Part shown: piece after piece, positions 55,562-64,000 of the stretch
Layout of the letters: each line of letters opens with the position of its first letter
Position numbering within the stretch: the stretch's first letter is position 1
Source of the DNA: Ruegeria sp. R14_0
GTDB taxonomy: Bacteria; Pseudomonadota; Alphaproteobacteria; Rhodobacterales; Rhodobacteraceae
Reading direction: 5' to 3'
NCBI RefSeq assembly: GCF_017743975.1
Contig: NZ_JAGHRC010000001.1
Location: 1,143,438 to 1,207,437 of the forward strand
DNA length: 64,000 nucleotides
Position numbers and translations under genes: made by a program
The notes under the pieces: model-generated
The model's input: only the letters and a program-made list of their open reading frames with translations
Database searches by the model: none
What the model was told of the DNA's origin: nothing

Positions 55562-55579
55562 TGTAATCACATGCTTACA
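55562..55579. promoter_or_regulatory. Candidate TetR operator between tetR and the HD-domain gene
   Basis: TGTAA-N8-TTACA is an imperfect 18-base palindrome (14 of 18 positions symmetric). A related GTAATCAC-type half-site recurs at 55529-55548 (GTAA-N12-TTAC) next to the TTG start of the regulator. Two similar sites in an 84-base divergent region suggest control of both genes. Confidence 0.5.
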
Positions 55580-55612
55580 CAAGGGACCACCAAAACGCAA
55601 AGAGCCAGAAAC

Positions 55613-56176
55613 ATGACCGATGAAGTTAAAATTATTGATCATAGCGACCGGGTCGAACGCCTGTTTGAGCCCTACCGCGAGGCGCTGGGTGATGACTATC
55701 TGGCCTATCGCGGCCACGTCTATCGCGTGATCACCTTTGCGATGCACTTTCTGGACGGCGATGAAGAGGCCCGCCCAATGGTCGAAACCGCGCTTGTCTA
55801 CCACGATATTGGCCTGTGGACCGAACACGACCTTGCATATCTCGAACCATCTGAGGCGCACGCGCTGGCTGACAACGAAAAGCACGGCTGGGGTCTTGAT
55901 CCTCAATTGCTAAAGGATGCCATTCATTGGCACCACAAAGTGTTTCCGTATCGCGGGCCGAACCAGCGCATCGTCGAAGCCATCCGCAAAGCGGATTGGA
56001 TCGACGCCACCGAAGGGAAAATTCGCAAAGGATTGACCAAGGCTCAGGTCAAAGCGGTGCAGGATGCAATCCCCAGCTATGGGTTCGCGGATGTCTTGCA
56101 AAGGCTGGCCGGTGACCTTGGCGGCAACAAGTTCAGCGGCAACCTTCGCGTTTTGCGCCGCGTGTTCAAGTGGTAG
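55613..56176 (+). CDS. HD-domain phosphohydrolase-like protein
   Basis: This 187-residue protein has the HD metal-site pattern: RGHVYRV, LVYHDIGLWTEHD and AIHWHHKVFPYRG supply the histidines and aspartate. The fold hydrolyses phosphoester bonds in nucleotides; the substrate is unknown. I chose the ATG at 55613, since the longer frame (55571) would start inside the operator region. The divergent TetR gene probably controls it. Confidence 0.87.
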   Translation: MTDEVKIIDHSDRVERLFEPYREALGDDYLAYRGHVYRVITFAMHFLDGDEEARPMVETALVYHDIGLWTEHDLAYLEPSEAHALADNEKHGWGLDPQLLKDAIHWHHKVFPYRGPNQRIVEAIRKADWIDATEGKIRKGLTKAQVKAVQDAIPSYGFADVLQRLAGDLGGNKFSGNLRVLRRVFKW

Positions 56177-56245
56177 GTCGGGGCCAGTAGACACGACACA
56201 GCGCGGACCCCACACACAGGCGTTGCGTCAGGCCTTCAGGATGGA

Positions 56246-57838
56246 TCAGGCCGTTGCCGCGACAGGCGCGCTATTGGTGTCCATCCAGGCCTGAATGTGG
56301 GCGATCTGCTCTTGGCTAAGCCGCAGGCCCATTTTGTTCCGCCGCCAGACAACATCCTCGGCCGTACGGGCGAACTCCTTTTCGATCAGCCATGCAAGTT
56401 CCCGCGCGGTCAGGGTAGCACCGAAGTCTTCACCCAAATCTGCTGCAGTCCCTGCATCCCCCAGCATCGTTTTGGCCTCGGTCCCATAGGCACGGACCAA
56501 GCGTTCGGCCCAGGCGCGATCAAGGAATGGATAGGCCGACAAAAGCCCCTCAACCAAATCCTGCACCCCATCAACCGGGAAATCCCCACCGGGCAAAGCG
56601 ACGCCCGCAGTCCATGGACCAGGCAAATTGGGGAAGTGTTCCGCCACCTTGTCCAGCGCGCTTTCGGCCAGCCGCCGGTAGGTGGTGATTTTGCCGCCAA
56701 AAACGTTCAATACCGGCGCCCCACCCTGCGCATCGACCTTCAGCGTGTAATCCCGCGTTGCCGCGGTCGCGCTGCTGGCCCCGTCATCGTACAGGGGGCG
56801 CACGCCGGAATACGTCCAGACGATATCATCGCGCGTGATCGGGTTTTCGAAGTACTTCGAGGCGAAGGCGCACAGGTAATCCTGCTCGGCCTCGGTACAT
56901 ACTGGCGGTTCTTCCGGGTTCGGATGGTCCTGATCTGTCGTGCCGATCAGGGTGAAATCACGCTCGTATGGAATGGCGAATATGATGCGCCCATCTTCGC
57001 CCTGGAAGAAATAGCATTTGTCGTGGTCGTAAAGCTTTCGGGTCACGATATGACTGCCGCGCACAAGACGCACCCCCTCGCGAGAGTTGACCCGGATTTT
57101 CGTCTGAATGATGTCGCCAACCCAGGGACCACCGGCGTTGATCAGCATCCTGGCCTGCACCACGCGCGTCTCATCGCTTTGGCGGTCCCGGATGGTGACC
57201 TGCCACAGGTCATCGACGCGTTCGGCGGACAGAACCTCGGTCTGCACCAGTATTTCGGCCCCTCGTGCCTCGGCATCGCGGGCATTCAGGACGACCAGCC
57301 GTGAATCTTCGATCCAGCAATCGGAATACTCATAGGCCGTCTGAAACTTGTCCTGCAGCGGCGCGCCTTCGGGTTCGCGGCTCAGGCTCAGCGCGCTTGT
57401 TCCCGGCAGGATCTTTCGCCCACCGAGATGGTCATACATGAACAGTCCCAAACGGATCAGCCAAGCCGGACGCTGCCCGTGCATCCAAGGCATTACAGTG
57501 CTAAGCAACCGCGACGTCGGCGTTTCGGAATCGAACCGCATATCCTTGTGGTACGGCAGCACAAAGCGCATCGGCCAACTGATATGCGGCATGGCGCGCA
57601 GCAGCGTTTCACGCTCGATCAATGCCTCGCGTACCAGTCGGAATTCGAAATACTCAAGATACCTCAGCCCACCATGAAACAGCTTGGTCGAGGCGGATGA
57701 CGTCGCCGAAGCCAGATCGTTCATTTCGGCCAGTGTCACCGACAACCCGCGCCCGGCAGCATCGCGCGCGATGCCACACCCGTTGATCCCACCGCCAATG
57801 ATGAACAGGTCCGTGACCGTATCGCTGTGCCGTTCCAT
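56246..57838 (-). CDS. glpD: Glycerol-3-phosphate dehydrogenase (aerobic, FAD)
   Basis: This 530-residue membrane-associated flavoenzyme oxidises glycerol-3-phosphate to dihydroxyacetone phosphate and feeds quinone. The FAD motif FIIGGGINGCGIARDAA is at the N-terminus. SSASTKLFHGGLRYLE and NVFGGKITTYRRLAE are signature GlpD segments, and a C-terminal helical domain follows. Divergent glpR lies about 190 bases away with GlpR-like sites between. Confidence 0.96.
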   Translation of the reverse strand: MERHSDTVTDLFIIGGGINGCGIARDAAGRGLSVTLAEMNDLASATSSASTKLFHGGLRYLEYFEFRLVREALIERETLLRAMPHISWPMRFVLPYHKDMRFDSETPTSRLLSTVMPWMHGQRPAWLIRLGLFMYDHLGGRKILPGTSALSLSREPEGAPLQDKFQTAYEYSDCWIEDSRLVVLNARDAEARGAEILVQTEVLSAERVDDLWQVTIRDRQSDETRVVQARMLINAGGPWVGDIIQTKIRVNSREGVRLVRGSHIVTRKLYDHDKCYFFQGEDGRIIFAIPYERDFTLIGTTDQDHPNPEEPPVCTEAEQDYLCAFASKYFENPITRDDIVWTYSGVRPLYDDGASSATAATRDYTLKVDAQGGAPVLNVFGGKITTYRRLAESALDKVAEHFPNLPGPWTAGVALPGGDFPVDGVQDLVEGLLSAYPFLDRAWAERLVRAYGTEAKTMLGDAGTAADLGEDFGATLTARELAWLIEKEFARTAEDVVWRRNKMGLRLSQEQIAHIQAWMDTNSAPVAATA

Positions 57839-57904
57839 ATCCGGATGATTCTCTGTGCTGGAAATATCGCGGGCATTAACCCGGCATTGGTGCGTTTCGT
57901 CAAT

Positions 57905-58007
57905 GTTTGCTTTCGTTTTTTTTCGAAATTTGATCCAGAAATCGCGAGGGATTGCCGGGATACTCTATAAGCACTTGCCAAAGCTCAAAAATAGAACAAA
58001 AACGAAC
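57905..58007. promoter_or_regulatory. GlpR-type repeat sites between glpD and glpR
   Basis: Two clusters of TTCG/CGAA repeats with T or A spacers lie in the divergent region: TTTGC-TTTCG-T8-CGAAA at 57905-57927 and GAACAAAAACGAAC at 57994-58007. DeoR-family repressors such as GlpR bind tandem repeats of this kind. One cluster lies near each start, so both genes may be controlled. Confidence 0.55.
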
Positions 58008-58030
58008 ACAGCCATTGTTCGGAGCCCCCA

Positions 58031-58792
58031 ATGTCCCTCTCCTTTCGTCAGTCAGATATCCTCAACATCGCCCAGCAGAACGGTCGCGTCATGGTCGAGG
58101 ATTTGGCCTCCCAGTTTGGGGTGACTGTGCAGACCATTCGCCGCGACCTGTCCGAATTGGCGGATATGGGAAAGCTTGATCGCGTCCATGGCGGTGCGGT
58201 CATCCGGTCGGGCGTTTCGAACATCGGCTACGAGGATCGACGGGCCCTTAACGAGGACGCCAAAGCGCGGATTGCAACCGCCTGCGCCCGCGACATCCCG
58301 GACGGGGCGTCAGTTTTCATGAATATCGGTACTTCAACCGAAGCTGTCGCACGTCAATTGCTGGGGCACAAAGACCTGATGGTGGTCACCAACAACATGA
58401 ACGTCGCCAATATTCTGGTGGACAACACCGATTGCGAAATCGTCGTTGCGGGCGGTGTGCTGCGCCGCTCGGACGGTGGGCTTGTGGGTAATCTGACGAT
58501 CTCAACGATACGGCAGTTCAAGTTCGACTATGCAGTCATCGGATGCTCGGCCCTGGATACGGATGGCGACCTGCTGGATTTCGATTTTCAAGAAGTTCTG
58601 GTCAGCCAAACCATACTTGCCCAAACCCGGCGCACCTTTTTGGTTGCCGACCATTCAAAATTCCAACGCGCCGCCCCTGCCCGTATCACCTCATTGGCTG
58701 AAATCGACACGTTCTACACGGACCATCCCGTAGCTGCTGACCTGAATGACCGCTGCCGCGACTGGAACACGGCCCTTCGGATCTGCAACTGA
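58031..58792 (+). CDS. glpR: DeoR-family regulator of glycerol-3-phosphate metabolism
   Basis: This 253-residue regulator has the DeoR winged helix at residues 6-60 (RQSDILNIAQQNGRVMVEDLA, TVQTIRRDLSEL) and a sugar-phosphate-binding domain (MNIGTSTEAVARQLL, VVTNNMNVA, DFDFQEVLVSQTIL). The position divergent from glpD supports the GlpR assignment; the effector is probably glycerol-3-phosphate. Confidence 0.93.
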   Translation: MSLSFRQSDILNIAQQNGRVMVEDLASQFGVTVQTIRRDLSELADMGKLDRVHGGAVIRSGVSNIGYEDRRALNEDAKARIATACARDIPDGASVFMNIGTSTEAVARQLLGHKDLMVVTNNMNVANILVDNTDCEIVVAGGVLRRSDGGLVGNLTISTIRQFKFDYAVIGCSALDTDGDLLDFDFQEVLVSQTILAQTRRTFLVADHSKFQRAAPARITSLAEIDTFYTDHPVAADLNDRCRDWNTALRICN

Positions 58793-58910
58793 TCAACCGC
58801 CGGAATCACCGCTTTCGTCACGGCACAACCAACAGTTGGCCACAAATAGATTGACGAACCGCCCACCGACATTTGAGGATAAGGTAACCTTCCCAATCGG
58901 AGGCAGGAAG

Positions 58911-59273
58911 ATGGGGTTACTTGGGCAGCCACTGGGCTATTACGACTATCTGACTTTTGTTGCATTGATTCTGCTACTGGCCGCCGTCATGGCGTTGTTT
59001 CTGTTCATCATGGGGCTACCGGGCCGCATCGCGATCAAGCGCAATCATCCGCATGCCGAAGCGATCAAAATAATGGGATGGATGGGTTTCCTGGCAATCG
59101 TGCCCTGGGTCCATGCATTCATCTGGGCGTTCCACGATGGAACTGTCGTCGATATCCGCCGCATGCCCGATGATGAACGGGAGGCGGTTCGCAAAGAAAT
59201 CAAACGCTTGGGCGGCGAGTTGACGGAGGATTACCGCGACCCGCTTGACCCGGACGAGACGCAGAAAAGCTAA
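58911..59273 (+). CDS. DUF3302 inner-membrane protein (YiaW-like)
   Basis: This 120-residue protein has two membrane helices (about residues 12-35 and 50-72) and a charged cytoplasmic tail (EREAVRKEIKRLGGE). It matches E. coli YiaW (DUF3302), which also sits next to a HlyD-type YiaV. I chose the ATG at 58911 because GGAGG lies nine bases upstream; the longer frame (58746) overlaps glpR without features. It begins a three-gene export operon. Confidence 0.88.
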   Translation: MGLLGQPLGYYDYLTFVALILLLAAVMALFLFIMGLPGRIAIKRNHPHAEAIKIMGWMGFLAIVPWVHAFIWAFHDGTVVDIRRMPDDEREAVRKEIKRLGGELTEDYRDPLDPDETQKS

Positions 59274-59294
59274 GGCCAAAGGAAACCACAGACT

Positions 59295-60440
59295 ATGTTC
59301 GTCGCCCTCGGCATTACGCTGTTCTACATCATTTTTGTCTGGTTCATCTTCTTCAAGATGCAATGGCTGAAGTTCAACATCATGTGGGGTATCGTGTCCT
59401 TCTGGGTTGGCGCGCATCTGCTGCTGATCTTTCTGGTCGCCCTGCGGTTCTTTCAGCCGTTTTCCATCGACAGTCATGTGGTTCGGTCCACCATCCAGAT
59501 CGTCCCCCGTCTGACCGAACCCACCATTCTGTCCGAAGTTTTGGTTGAACCCAACACCGAGGTCAAAAAGGGTGACCCGCTGTACCGGTTCGATGACACC
59601 GTCTTCAAGCTTGAGGTCGCGGAAGCCACCGCACAGCTGGTCGCGGCCGAGCAGAACGCCAAGATTCTGGAACAGGACGTCATCGCCGCATCCGAAGCGA
59701 TCGAACGCGCCAACGCGCAGCTGGCCTATGCTCTGACCCAACAGGCGCGATACGAAAATCTGGTTCCTGCGGGCGGCGCGCGTCAGGACGAACTGGATCG
59801 CTGGAACGAACAGGTCACCGAAGATCAGGCGCAGGTCAAAGAGGCCGGAGCCAATTTGGAAAAGGCGCAACTGGCTCTGGATTCCCAGATCGACGGAGTG
59901 AATACCGGCATTCTTCAAGCGCAGGCGCAGTTGGATAAGGCGCAGTATTTCCTTGATAATACGGTGATTTACGCCCCCGAGGACGGCATGATTGTCTCGC
60001 AGCAGGCGCGTCCGGGTCTGGTCGTAGGCGACATTCGCTTGGGCGCGATTGCCAGTTTTGTGACGAAGGACAACCCCTATATCCTCGCCACTTACCGGCA
60101 GCAGAACCTGAAATTTGTCGAGGTCGGCCAACCGGTCGAGGTCGCGCTGGATCTTTATCCTGGTGAGATTCTGACCGGCAAGGTCGAAGCGATCTGGTGG
60201 GCCACGCGTCAGGGTCAGTATCTGCCTTCGGGCCGCTTGCCCGGGTTCGAGCTGCCGAAGCTGCCCGGCCGGATCGCGGTGCAAATCTCGGTGGACATTC
60301 CCGACGGCCACACGTTCCCTGCTGGTGGGCACGCGGCTGTGGCGATCTACACAGGGCAAGGCAAAAGCTTTGAGTTCCTGCGACGCATCAACATACGCCT
60401 GTATTCTTTCGCCAACTTCATTCGACCATTGGACATTTAA
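59295..60440 (+). CDS. HlyD-family membrane-fusion protein (YiaV/YibH-like)
   Basis: This 381-residue protein has two N-terminal membrane helices (about residues 3-22 and 31-52), then a lipoyl and long coiled-coil hairpin (about 100-215, EVAEATAQLVAAEQNAKILEQDVI), then the beta-barrel domain. It lies 21 bases after the DUF3302 gene and 11 before the outer-membrane factor. The set lacks an ABC, MFS or RND pump, so how it is energised is unclear. Confidence 0.92.
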   Translation: MFVALGITLFYIIFVWFIFFKMQWLKFNIMWGIVSFWVGAHLLLIFLVALRFFQPFSIDSHVVRSTIQIVPRLTEPTILSEVLVEPNTEVKKGDPLYRFDDTVFKLEVAEATAQLVAAEQNAKILEQDVIAASEAIERANAQLAYALTQQARYENLVPAGGARQDELDRWNEQVTEDQAQVKEAGANLEKAQLALDSQIDGVNTGILQAQAQLDKAQYFLDNTVIYAPEDGMIVSQQARPGLVVGDIRLGAIASFVTKDNPYILATYRQQNLKFVEVGQPVEVALDLYPGEILTGKVEAIWWATRQGQYLPSGRLPGFELPKLPGRIAVQISVDIPDGHTFPAGGHAAVAIYTGQGKSFEFLRRINIRLYSFANFIRPLDI

Positions 60441-60451
60441 GGACGCAAATC

Positions 60452-62014
60452 ATGATCCGGGCCAAACTTCATCGCCAACTGCTGGGCACGGCCCTAAGCG
60501 CCGCCTTGCTGGTGGGCTGTACGCCCGTTGGCCCGGATTTCGTGCGCCCGAACTCGCCGGTCGTGAAGCAGTGGATCGAGGTGAACAGCCCCAGCGCGGG
60601 TCAAAGCGGGCTGACATCGCGCAGTGCGCCCGTGGTCAAATGGTGGGAGACGTTCAATGATCCAACCCTCAACAAGCTGATCGCCGAAGCCTATGCCCAG
60701 AACCTGGACCTGCAGGTGGCAGGTGCCCGAGTGTTGCAGGCGCGCGCGCAGCTGGGCATCGCGTTCGGTGAGCTTTATCCGCAGTCGCAGGCCATAGGCG
60801 CCTCGATCGAGCGGCGCCAGATCAGCGATAACCTTGGGCCGATTTCCGATGTGCGCCGGATCATCCCGCTGGATACCGAGTTCTCGACCTCGCAGGTCGG
60901 GTTCGATGCGCAGTGGGAGCTGGACGTCTGGGGCCAACAGCGCCGCGGCGTCCAGGCCGCGCGCTCCAATCTGGCGCTGCAGGTGGCGAATTACGACGAC
61001 GCTCTGGTCACTCTGACCGGCGACGTCGCGGCGCTCTATGTCAACATCCGCGCTTTGCAGGAGTCGCTGGCCGTCGCGCGCGAGAATATCCAGTTGCAAC
61101 AGGAGTCCGCCGATCTGACTCAGCTGCGTTTCGACAATGGCGTCACAACCGAGTTGGACGTGCAGGAATCCACTGCGCTGCTGAACAACACCAAGGCACT
61201 GGTGCCCGAGATCGAAAGCGATCTGCAGCAGGCCAAGAATGCGCTGGCGGTATTGCTGGGTACCACCCCATCGCGCATGACTGGCCTGCTTGGTAATTCC
61301 GGACGCATTCCGTCGGCACGCACCAATGTCTCAGTCGGCGTCCCGGCCGAGCTGTTGCGTCGTCGTCCAGACGTACGCGCGGCCGAACTGGCCGCTGCCA
61401 CGCAATCGGCACAGGTCGGGATCGCTTTGGCCGATCTGTATCCGCAATTCATCCTGTCTGGCGCGATTGGCCTTCAGGCCTCCGGTGGGCGTGACCTGTT
61501 CTCATCGTCCAGCACCACTGGATTGGCCAATGCCGGAGTGGTCTGGAATGTGCTGAACTATGGCCGGATAAAAAACAACGTCCGCGCGCAGGACGCCGCC
61601 TATCAGGCGCTGATTGCCAACTACCAAAACACTGTTCTGACGGCCTATTCCGAAGTGGAAAGCGCGATGGTGGCTTATGCCCAATCGCGCAAGCAGGTCG
61701 GGTTCTACGAAAACAGCGTCGCCGCATCGCGCAAGGCCGCAGAGATCGCCATCGACCAATACCGGGACGGCATCGCCAGCTATTCGCGTATCCTGAACAC
61801 TCAAACCGCCTTGCTGCGGTCGCAGGCCAACCTGATTCAGGCGCGCCAGCAGGTCTCCAGCAACCTGGTCGCCGTCTACAAGGGCTTGGGCGGCGGCTGG
61901 CAGATCCGGCAGAACCAGGAATTCCTGCCCGAAACCGTTCTAGCCGAGATGGCCTATCGCACCGATTGGGGTGATCTTCTGGAAAAAGACCCGACCCGCG
62001 CCAGCCTGAACTGA
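60452..62014 (+). CDS. Outer-membrane efflux lipoprotein (NodT/OprM family)
   Basis: This 520-residue protein forms the outer-membrane channel of a tripartite exporter. A lipobox (LLVGC at about residue 23) follows the signal helix. The N-terminal PVGPDFVRPNSPV is the NodT/OprM hallmark. Two TolC-like repeats follow, with VKWWETFNDPTLNKL and, later, VPAELLRRRPDVRAAEL. The stop is three bases from that of convergent mprF, with no terminator. Confidence 0.95.
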   Translation: MIRAKLHRQLLGTALSAALLVGCTPVGPDFVRPNSPVVKQWIEVNSPSAGQSGLTSRSAPVVKWWETFNDPTLNKLIAEAYAQNLDLQVAGARVLQARAQLGIAFGELYPQSQAIGASIERRQISDNLGPISDVRRIIPLDTEFSTSQVGFDAQWELDVWGQQRRGVQAARSNLALQVANYDDALVTLTGDVAALYVNIRALQESLAVARENIQLQQESADLTQLRFDNGVTTELDVQESTALLNNTKALVPEIESDLQQAKNALAVLLGTTPSRMTGLLGNSGRIPSARTNVSVGVPAELLRRRPDVRAAELAAATQSAQVGIALADLYPQFILSGAIGLQASGGRDLFSSSSTTGLANAGVVWNVLNYGRIKNNVRAQDAAYQALIANYQNTVLTAYSEVESAMVAYAQSRKQVGFYENSVAASRKAAEIAIDQYRDGIASYSRILNTQTALLRSQANLIQARQQVSSNLVAVYKGLGGGWQIRQNQEFLPETVLAEMAYRTDWGDLLEKDPTRASLN

Positions 62015-62017
62015 AGC

Positions 62018-64000
62018 TTATTTGGTCAGCCCCCGCAGACCGCCGGATATCAGGATGTTCACTTCGTACAGGATGCGGGGTGCCGCCAAACCACCCGGAC
62101 TGGCCAGGTAGTTCGGGCTCCATTCCGGGTCGAACTTTTGCTTGAACGAGCGAAGCCCTTCGAAGTGATAGAACTGTTCGCCATGCTCATAGACAAACCC
62201 ACCAACACGGTTCCAGAACGAGGCCAACTGTCGGTTCTCGATCCCTGAAAACGGAGCGGCCCCCAGCGAGAACCAGTGGAATCCCTGCTCTGCCCCCCAG
62301 CTCATCATCTCGGCGAACAGAGCGTCCATGACAAAGCTGGGACTGTCAGGCTCATAGCGCATCAGGTCCAGTGACAGCTCGGATTTGTGCCCACCCTGAA
62401 ACAGGTTGGCAAAGGCCATGATCTGCCCGCCTTCCTCTTTGCGCAGTACCGCATGGTCGAAATAGGACAGGTATTCGTCATCGAACCCACCCAAAGCGAA
62501 ACCTTTTTCCGCGCCAGCCTTATGCTGCAACCAATCATCCGAGATCTTGCGCAGTTCTGGCAGCACTGGGGCCAGGTTTTCCTTGGGAATGATCTCGAAC
62601 ACATAGCCTTCACGCTCGGCCCTGTTCTTGGCCTGACGGAACCTTTTGCGGGATTTGCCGTCCAGCGAGAAATCCTTGAGCGGCACACGTGCAACCTCGC
62701 CGATCTTGAGGATGGACAGGCCCAAATCTAGGAAGGTCGGCAAGTATTTCGTCGAGACACTGTAGAAAGCGCACAGTTTGCCCTCGCGATCCGCCATTTC
62801 GCGCAACTGCCAGATAAGCTGCTGCCCCGCCGTTTCGTCGCCCACCGGTTCGCCCTTGCTGATCACTGCGTTGCCAGTATCGGCATAGGCCAGAAACGCG
62901 TCCTCACCCGGCGAAATCAGGAATTGCTTGTCCCCGGTCAGGGAAATCTGCGCCTCGGTATCCTCGCTTTCCAGCGCCAATCGTTCGACGACCGCTGGGA
63001 TTTCAGTCCGAACCTGTTCAGGCACGTCGCGCCCGAACAGTGAGTTTACGGCAACCACCCCGAGGATGACCGCTACGACCAGACTGGACCGCAAAAACCG
63101 CGAAGCATCGCCGTTCCAGGCAAAGTCCCACCACAGAGCGTTCTGGTATTCGACATGCGAATAAGCAAAAAGCCCGATCCAGAAGATCACCAGAAGCAGG
63201 GCGATCACACTGACCAACCACGGGATGTTCAGGCGGAAAATCGACGCACCGCTGACACGGTAGAACGCCCCCCGGAACATGGCCAGCAAGGCAATGGTGC
63301 ACAACATGCCGATGGCTTCGTGCGTGTGCAGCCCTTTGGTGATCGAGGCCACAAACCCCGCGACCATCAGCAGCATCGCAACGATCCATGCGCGATAGAG
63401 CTTGCGGAACAATCCACGCGACACCAACAGCAATAGAACACCAACTGCGCTGCCCACCAGATGCGAGGCCTCGACAAAGGACAAAGGCAAGAAATCGCGC
63501 AGCACGCCCAGGCTCTGACTGCTGGCAGGCAAAGCCCCCGAGACGAGCAGGATCACACCGGCCACAGCAGCAACACCGGCCGCCACCATTGGGACAATCG
63601 GACGGATCACGCGATAAACCCAGGTGGCCGCCCCGCTGATATGGTGGCGGTGTGTCAGCGCGGACGCGACGGCGATCGACAACGAAGCGATAGCGAACGG
63701 TAAGAAGGTATAGACCACGCGATACAGCAACAGGGCGGCGATAACGTCAGAACGACCTGAGGCGCCCAATCCTGCGATCAGCGTTGCCTCAAACGCGCCG
63801 ATCCCGCCGGGCGCATGGCTCAGAATACCGACTGCAATCGCGCCGATATAGATCGTGAAAAAGAACGGAAACCCGACATCCAGATCATCGGGCATCAGAA
63901 CATACAGGGTCATGGACGCGCCAAACAGGTCTCCGATCGCGGCCAGTGTCAGCAACCCGGCCAACTTGCCCCCCGGCAAGTTGGCCGGGTTGCTGACACT
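62018..64000 (-). CDS. mprF: Bifunctional lysylphosphatidylglycerol flippase/synthetase MprF, 5' end missing
   Basis: About 653 reliable residues of a protein usually near 850. The C-terminal DUF2156 transferase domain (about the last 300 residues: FLISPGEDAFLAYADTGNAVISKGEPVG, ...FRQAKNRAEREGYVFEI, FHWFSLGAAPFSG) moves an amino acid onto phosphatidylglycerol. The visible N-terminal part has about ten membrane helices and the flippase motif SHAPGGIGAFEATLIAGLG. Together they raise cationic-peptide and acid tolerance. The frame is open to the window edge, but the last 26 bases are the inverse of the preceding arm and may not be genuine; the codons there (63975-64000) should not be trusted. A TTG at 63979 is only an apparent start. 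Confidence 0.9.
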   Translation of the reverse strand, partial: SVSNPANLPGGKLAGLLTLAAIGDLFGASMTLYVLMPDDLDVGFPFFFTIYIGAIAVGILSHAPGGIGAFEATLIAGLGASGRSDVIAALLLYRVVYTFLPFAIASLSIAVASALTHRHHISGAATWVYRVIRPIVPMVAAGVAAVAGVILLVSGALPASSQSLGVLRDFLPLSFVEASHLVGSAVGVLLLLVSRGLFRKLYRAWIVAMLLMVAGFVASITKGLHTHEAIGMLCTIALLAMFRGAFYRVSGASIFRLNIPWLVSVIALLLVIFWIGLFAYSHVEYQNALWWDFAWNGDASRFLRSSLVVAVILGVVAVNSLFGRDVPEQVRTEIPAVVERLALESEDTEAQISLTGDKQFLISPGEDAFLAYADTGNAVISKGEPVGDETAGQQLIWQLREMADREGKLCAFYSVSTKYLPTFLDLGLSILKIGEVARVPLKDFSLDGKSRKRFRQAKNRAEREGYVFEIIPKENLAPVLPELRKISDDWLQHKAGAEKGFALGGFDDEYLSYFDHAVLRKEEGGQIMAFANLFQGGHKSELSLDLMRYEPDSPSFVMDALFAEMMSWGAEQGFHWFSLGAAPFSGIENRQLASFWNRVGGFVYEHGEQFYHFEGLRSFKQKFDPEWSPNYLASPGGLAAPRILYEVNILISGGLRGLTK
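63945..64000. repeat. Perfect 26-bp inverted repeat with 4-base loop ending at the last base
   Basis: The left arm 63945-63970 is exactly complementary to the right arm 63975-64000, with loop CCCC (63971-63974). On the minus strand the left arm encodes a plausible membrane stretch (GKLAGLLTL), whereas the right arm encodes SVSNPANLPG, unlike an MprF helix. The simplest reading is a fold-back artefact at a sequence end. Confidence 0.85.

Noticed and set aside
57994..58007. GAACAAAAACGAAC read as a second LexA box
   Set aside because: The spacer is six bases, not seven, and it lies in the glpD-glpR region, where GlpR repeats explain it better.

Overview
The window is a chromosomal segment of a marine alphaproteobacterium of the Rhodobacteraceae/Roseobacter group, probably close to Ruegeria. 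The reasons are the trgA-trgB-cysK tellurite locus, the spacing of a LexA box (GAAC-N7-GAAC), two promoters of the RpoE/ChrR type (TGATCC-N18), the GC-rich codon use, a tRNA with encoded CCA, and many genes typical of roseobacters (fused dipeptide ABC ATPase, DUF3772 MscS channel, GcvT-type sarcosine/dimethylglycine dehydrogenase, YqiJ-flotillin pair). I see no insertion sequence, prophage or CRISPR array. Both ends cut through genes.

Layout. 1-12 kb, mostly minus strand: a partial aspartate:alanine exchanger, tRNA-Ser(GGA), then a stress block read right to left: class V aminotransferase, photolyase, cyclopropane-fatty-acid synthase, TrgA, TrgB, cysteine synthase and an MscS channel. A candidate RpoE promoter precedes the photolyase. 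pyrH and divergent miaA follow. 12-19 kb: a four-gene oligopeptide-type ABC importer ending in a strong terminator. 19-27 kb: lytic transglycosylase, ssb, site-2 protease, aroK-aroB, a 49-residue membrane peptide overlapping an exported unknown, xerD, and a CorC/HlyC protein with a second RpoE-like promoter. 27-35 kb: demethylating flavoprotein plus MobA-like transferase, a 755-base non-coding stretch, then DegP and a two-component system separated by three tandem hairpins.

34.8-37.8 kb holds the most interesting system: an overlapping four-gene operon encoding a ribbon-helix-helix protein, a CHAD protein, a ParA-type ATPase and a CYTH enzyme, with a perfect 11-bp inverted repeat over the first ribosome-binding site. 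It has the parts of a ParF/ParG-type partition cassette plus polyphosphate-associated domains. I infer a ParA-driven system for positioning or metabolising polyphosphate granules.

38-50 kb: ndk, Bcr/CflA efflux, ABC-F, MarC, an aspartic protease, an SOS-boxed imuA without imuB, YceI, an MFS carrier, the YqiJ-flotillin pair and metG. 50-64 kb: an RND efflux pair, a TetR regulator divergent from an HD-domain gene, glpD/glpR, a DUF3302-HlyD-outer-membrane-factor export operon, and a truncated mprF. The last 56 bases form a perfect 26-bp inverted repeat ending on the final base, so the extreme right end may be a fold-back artefact.
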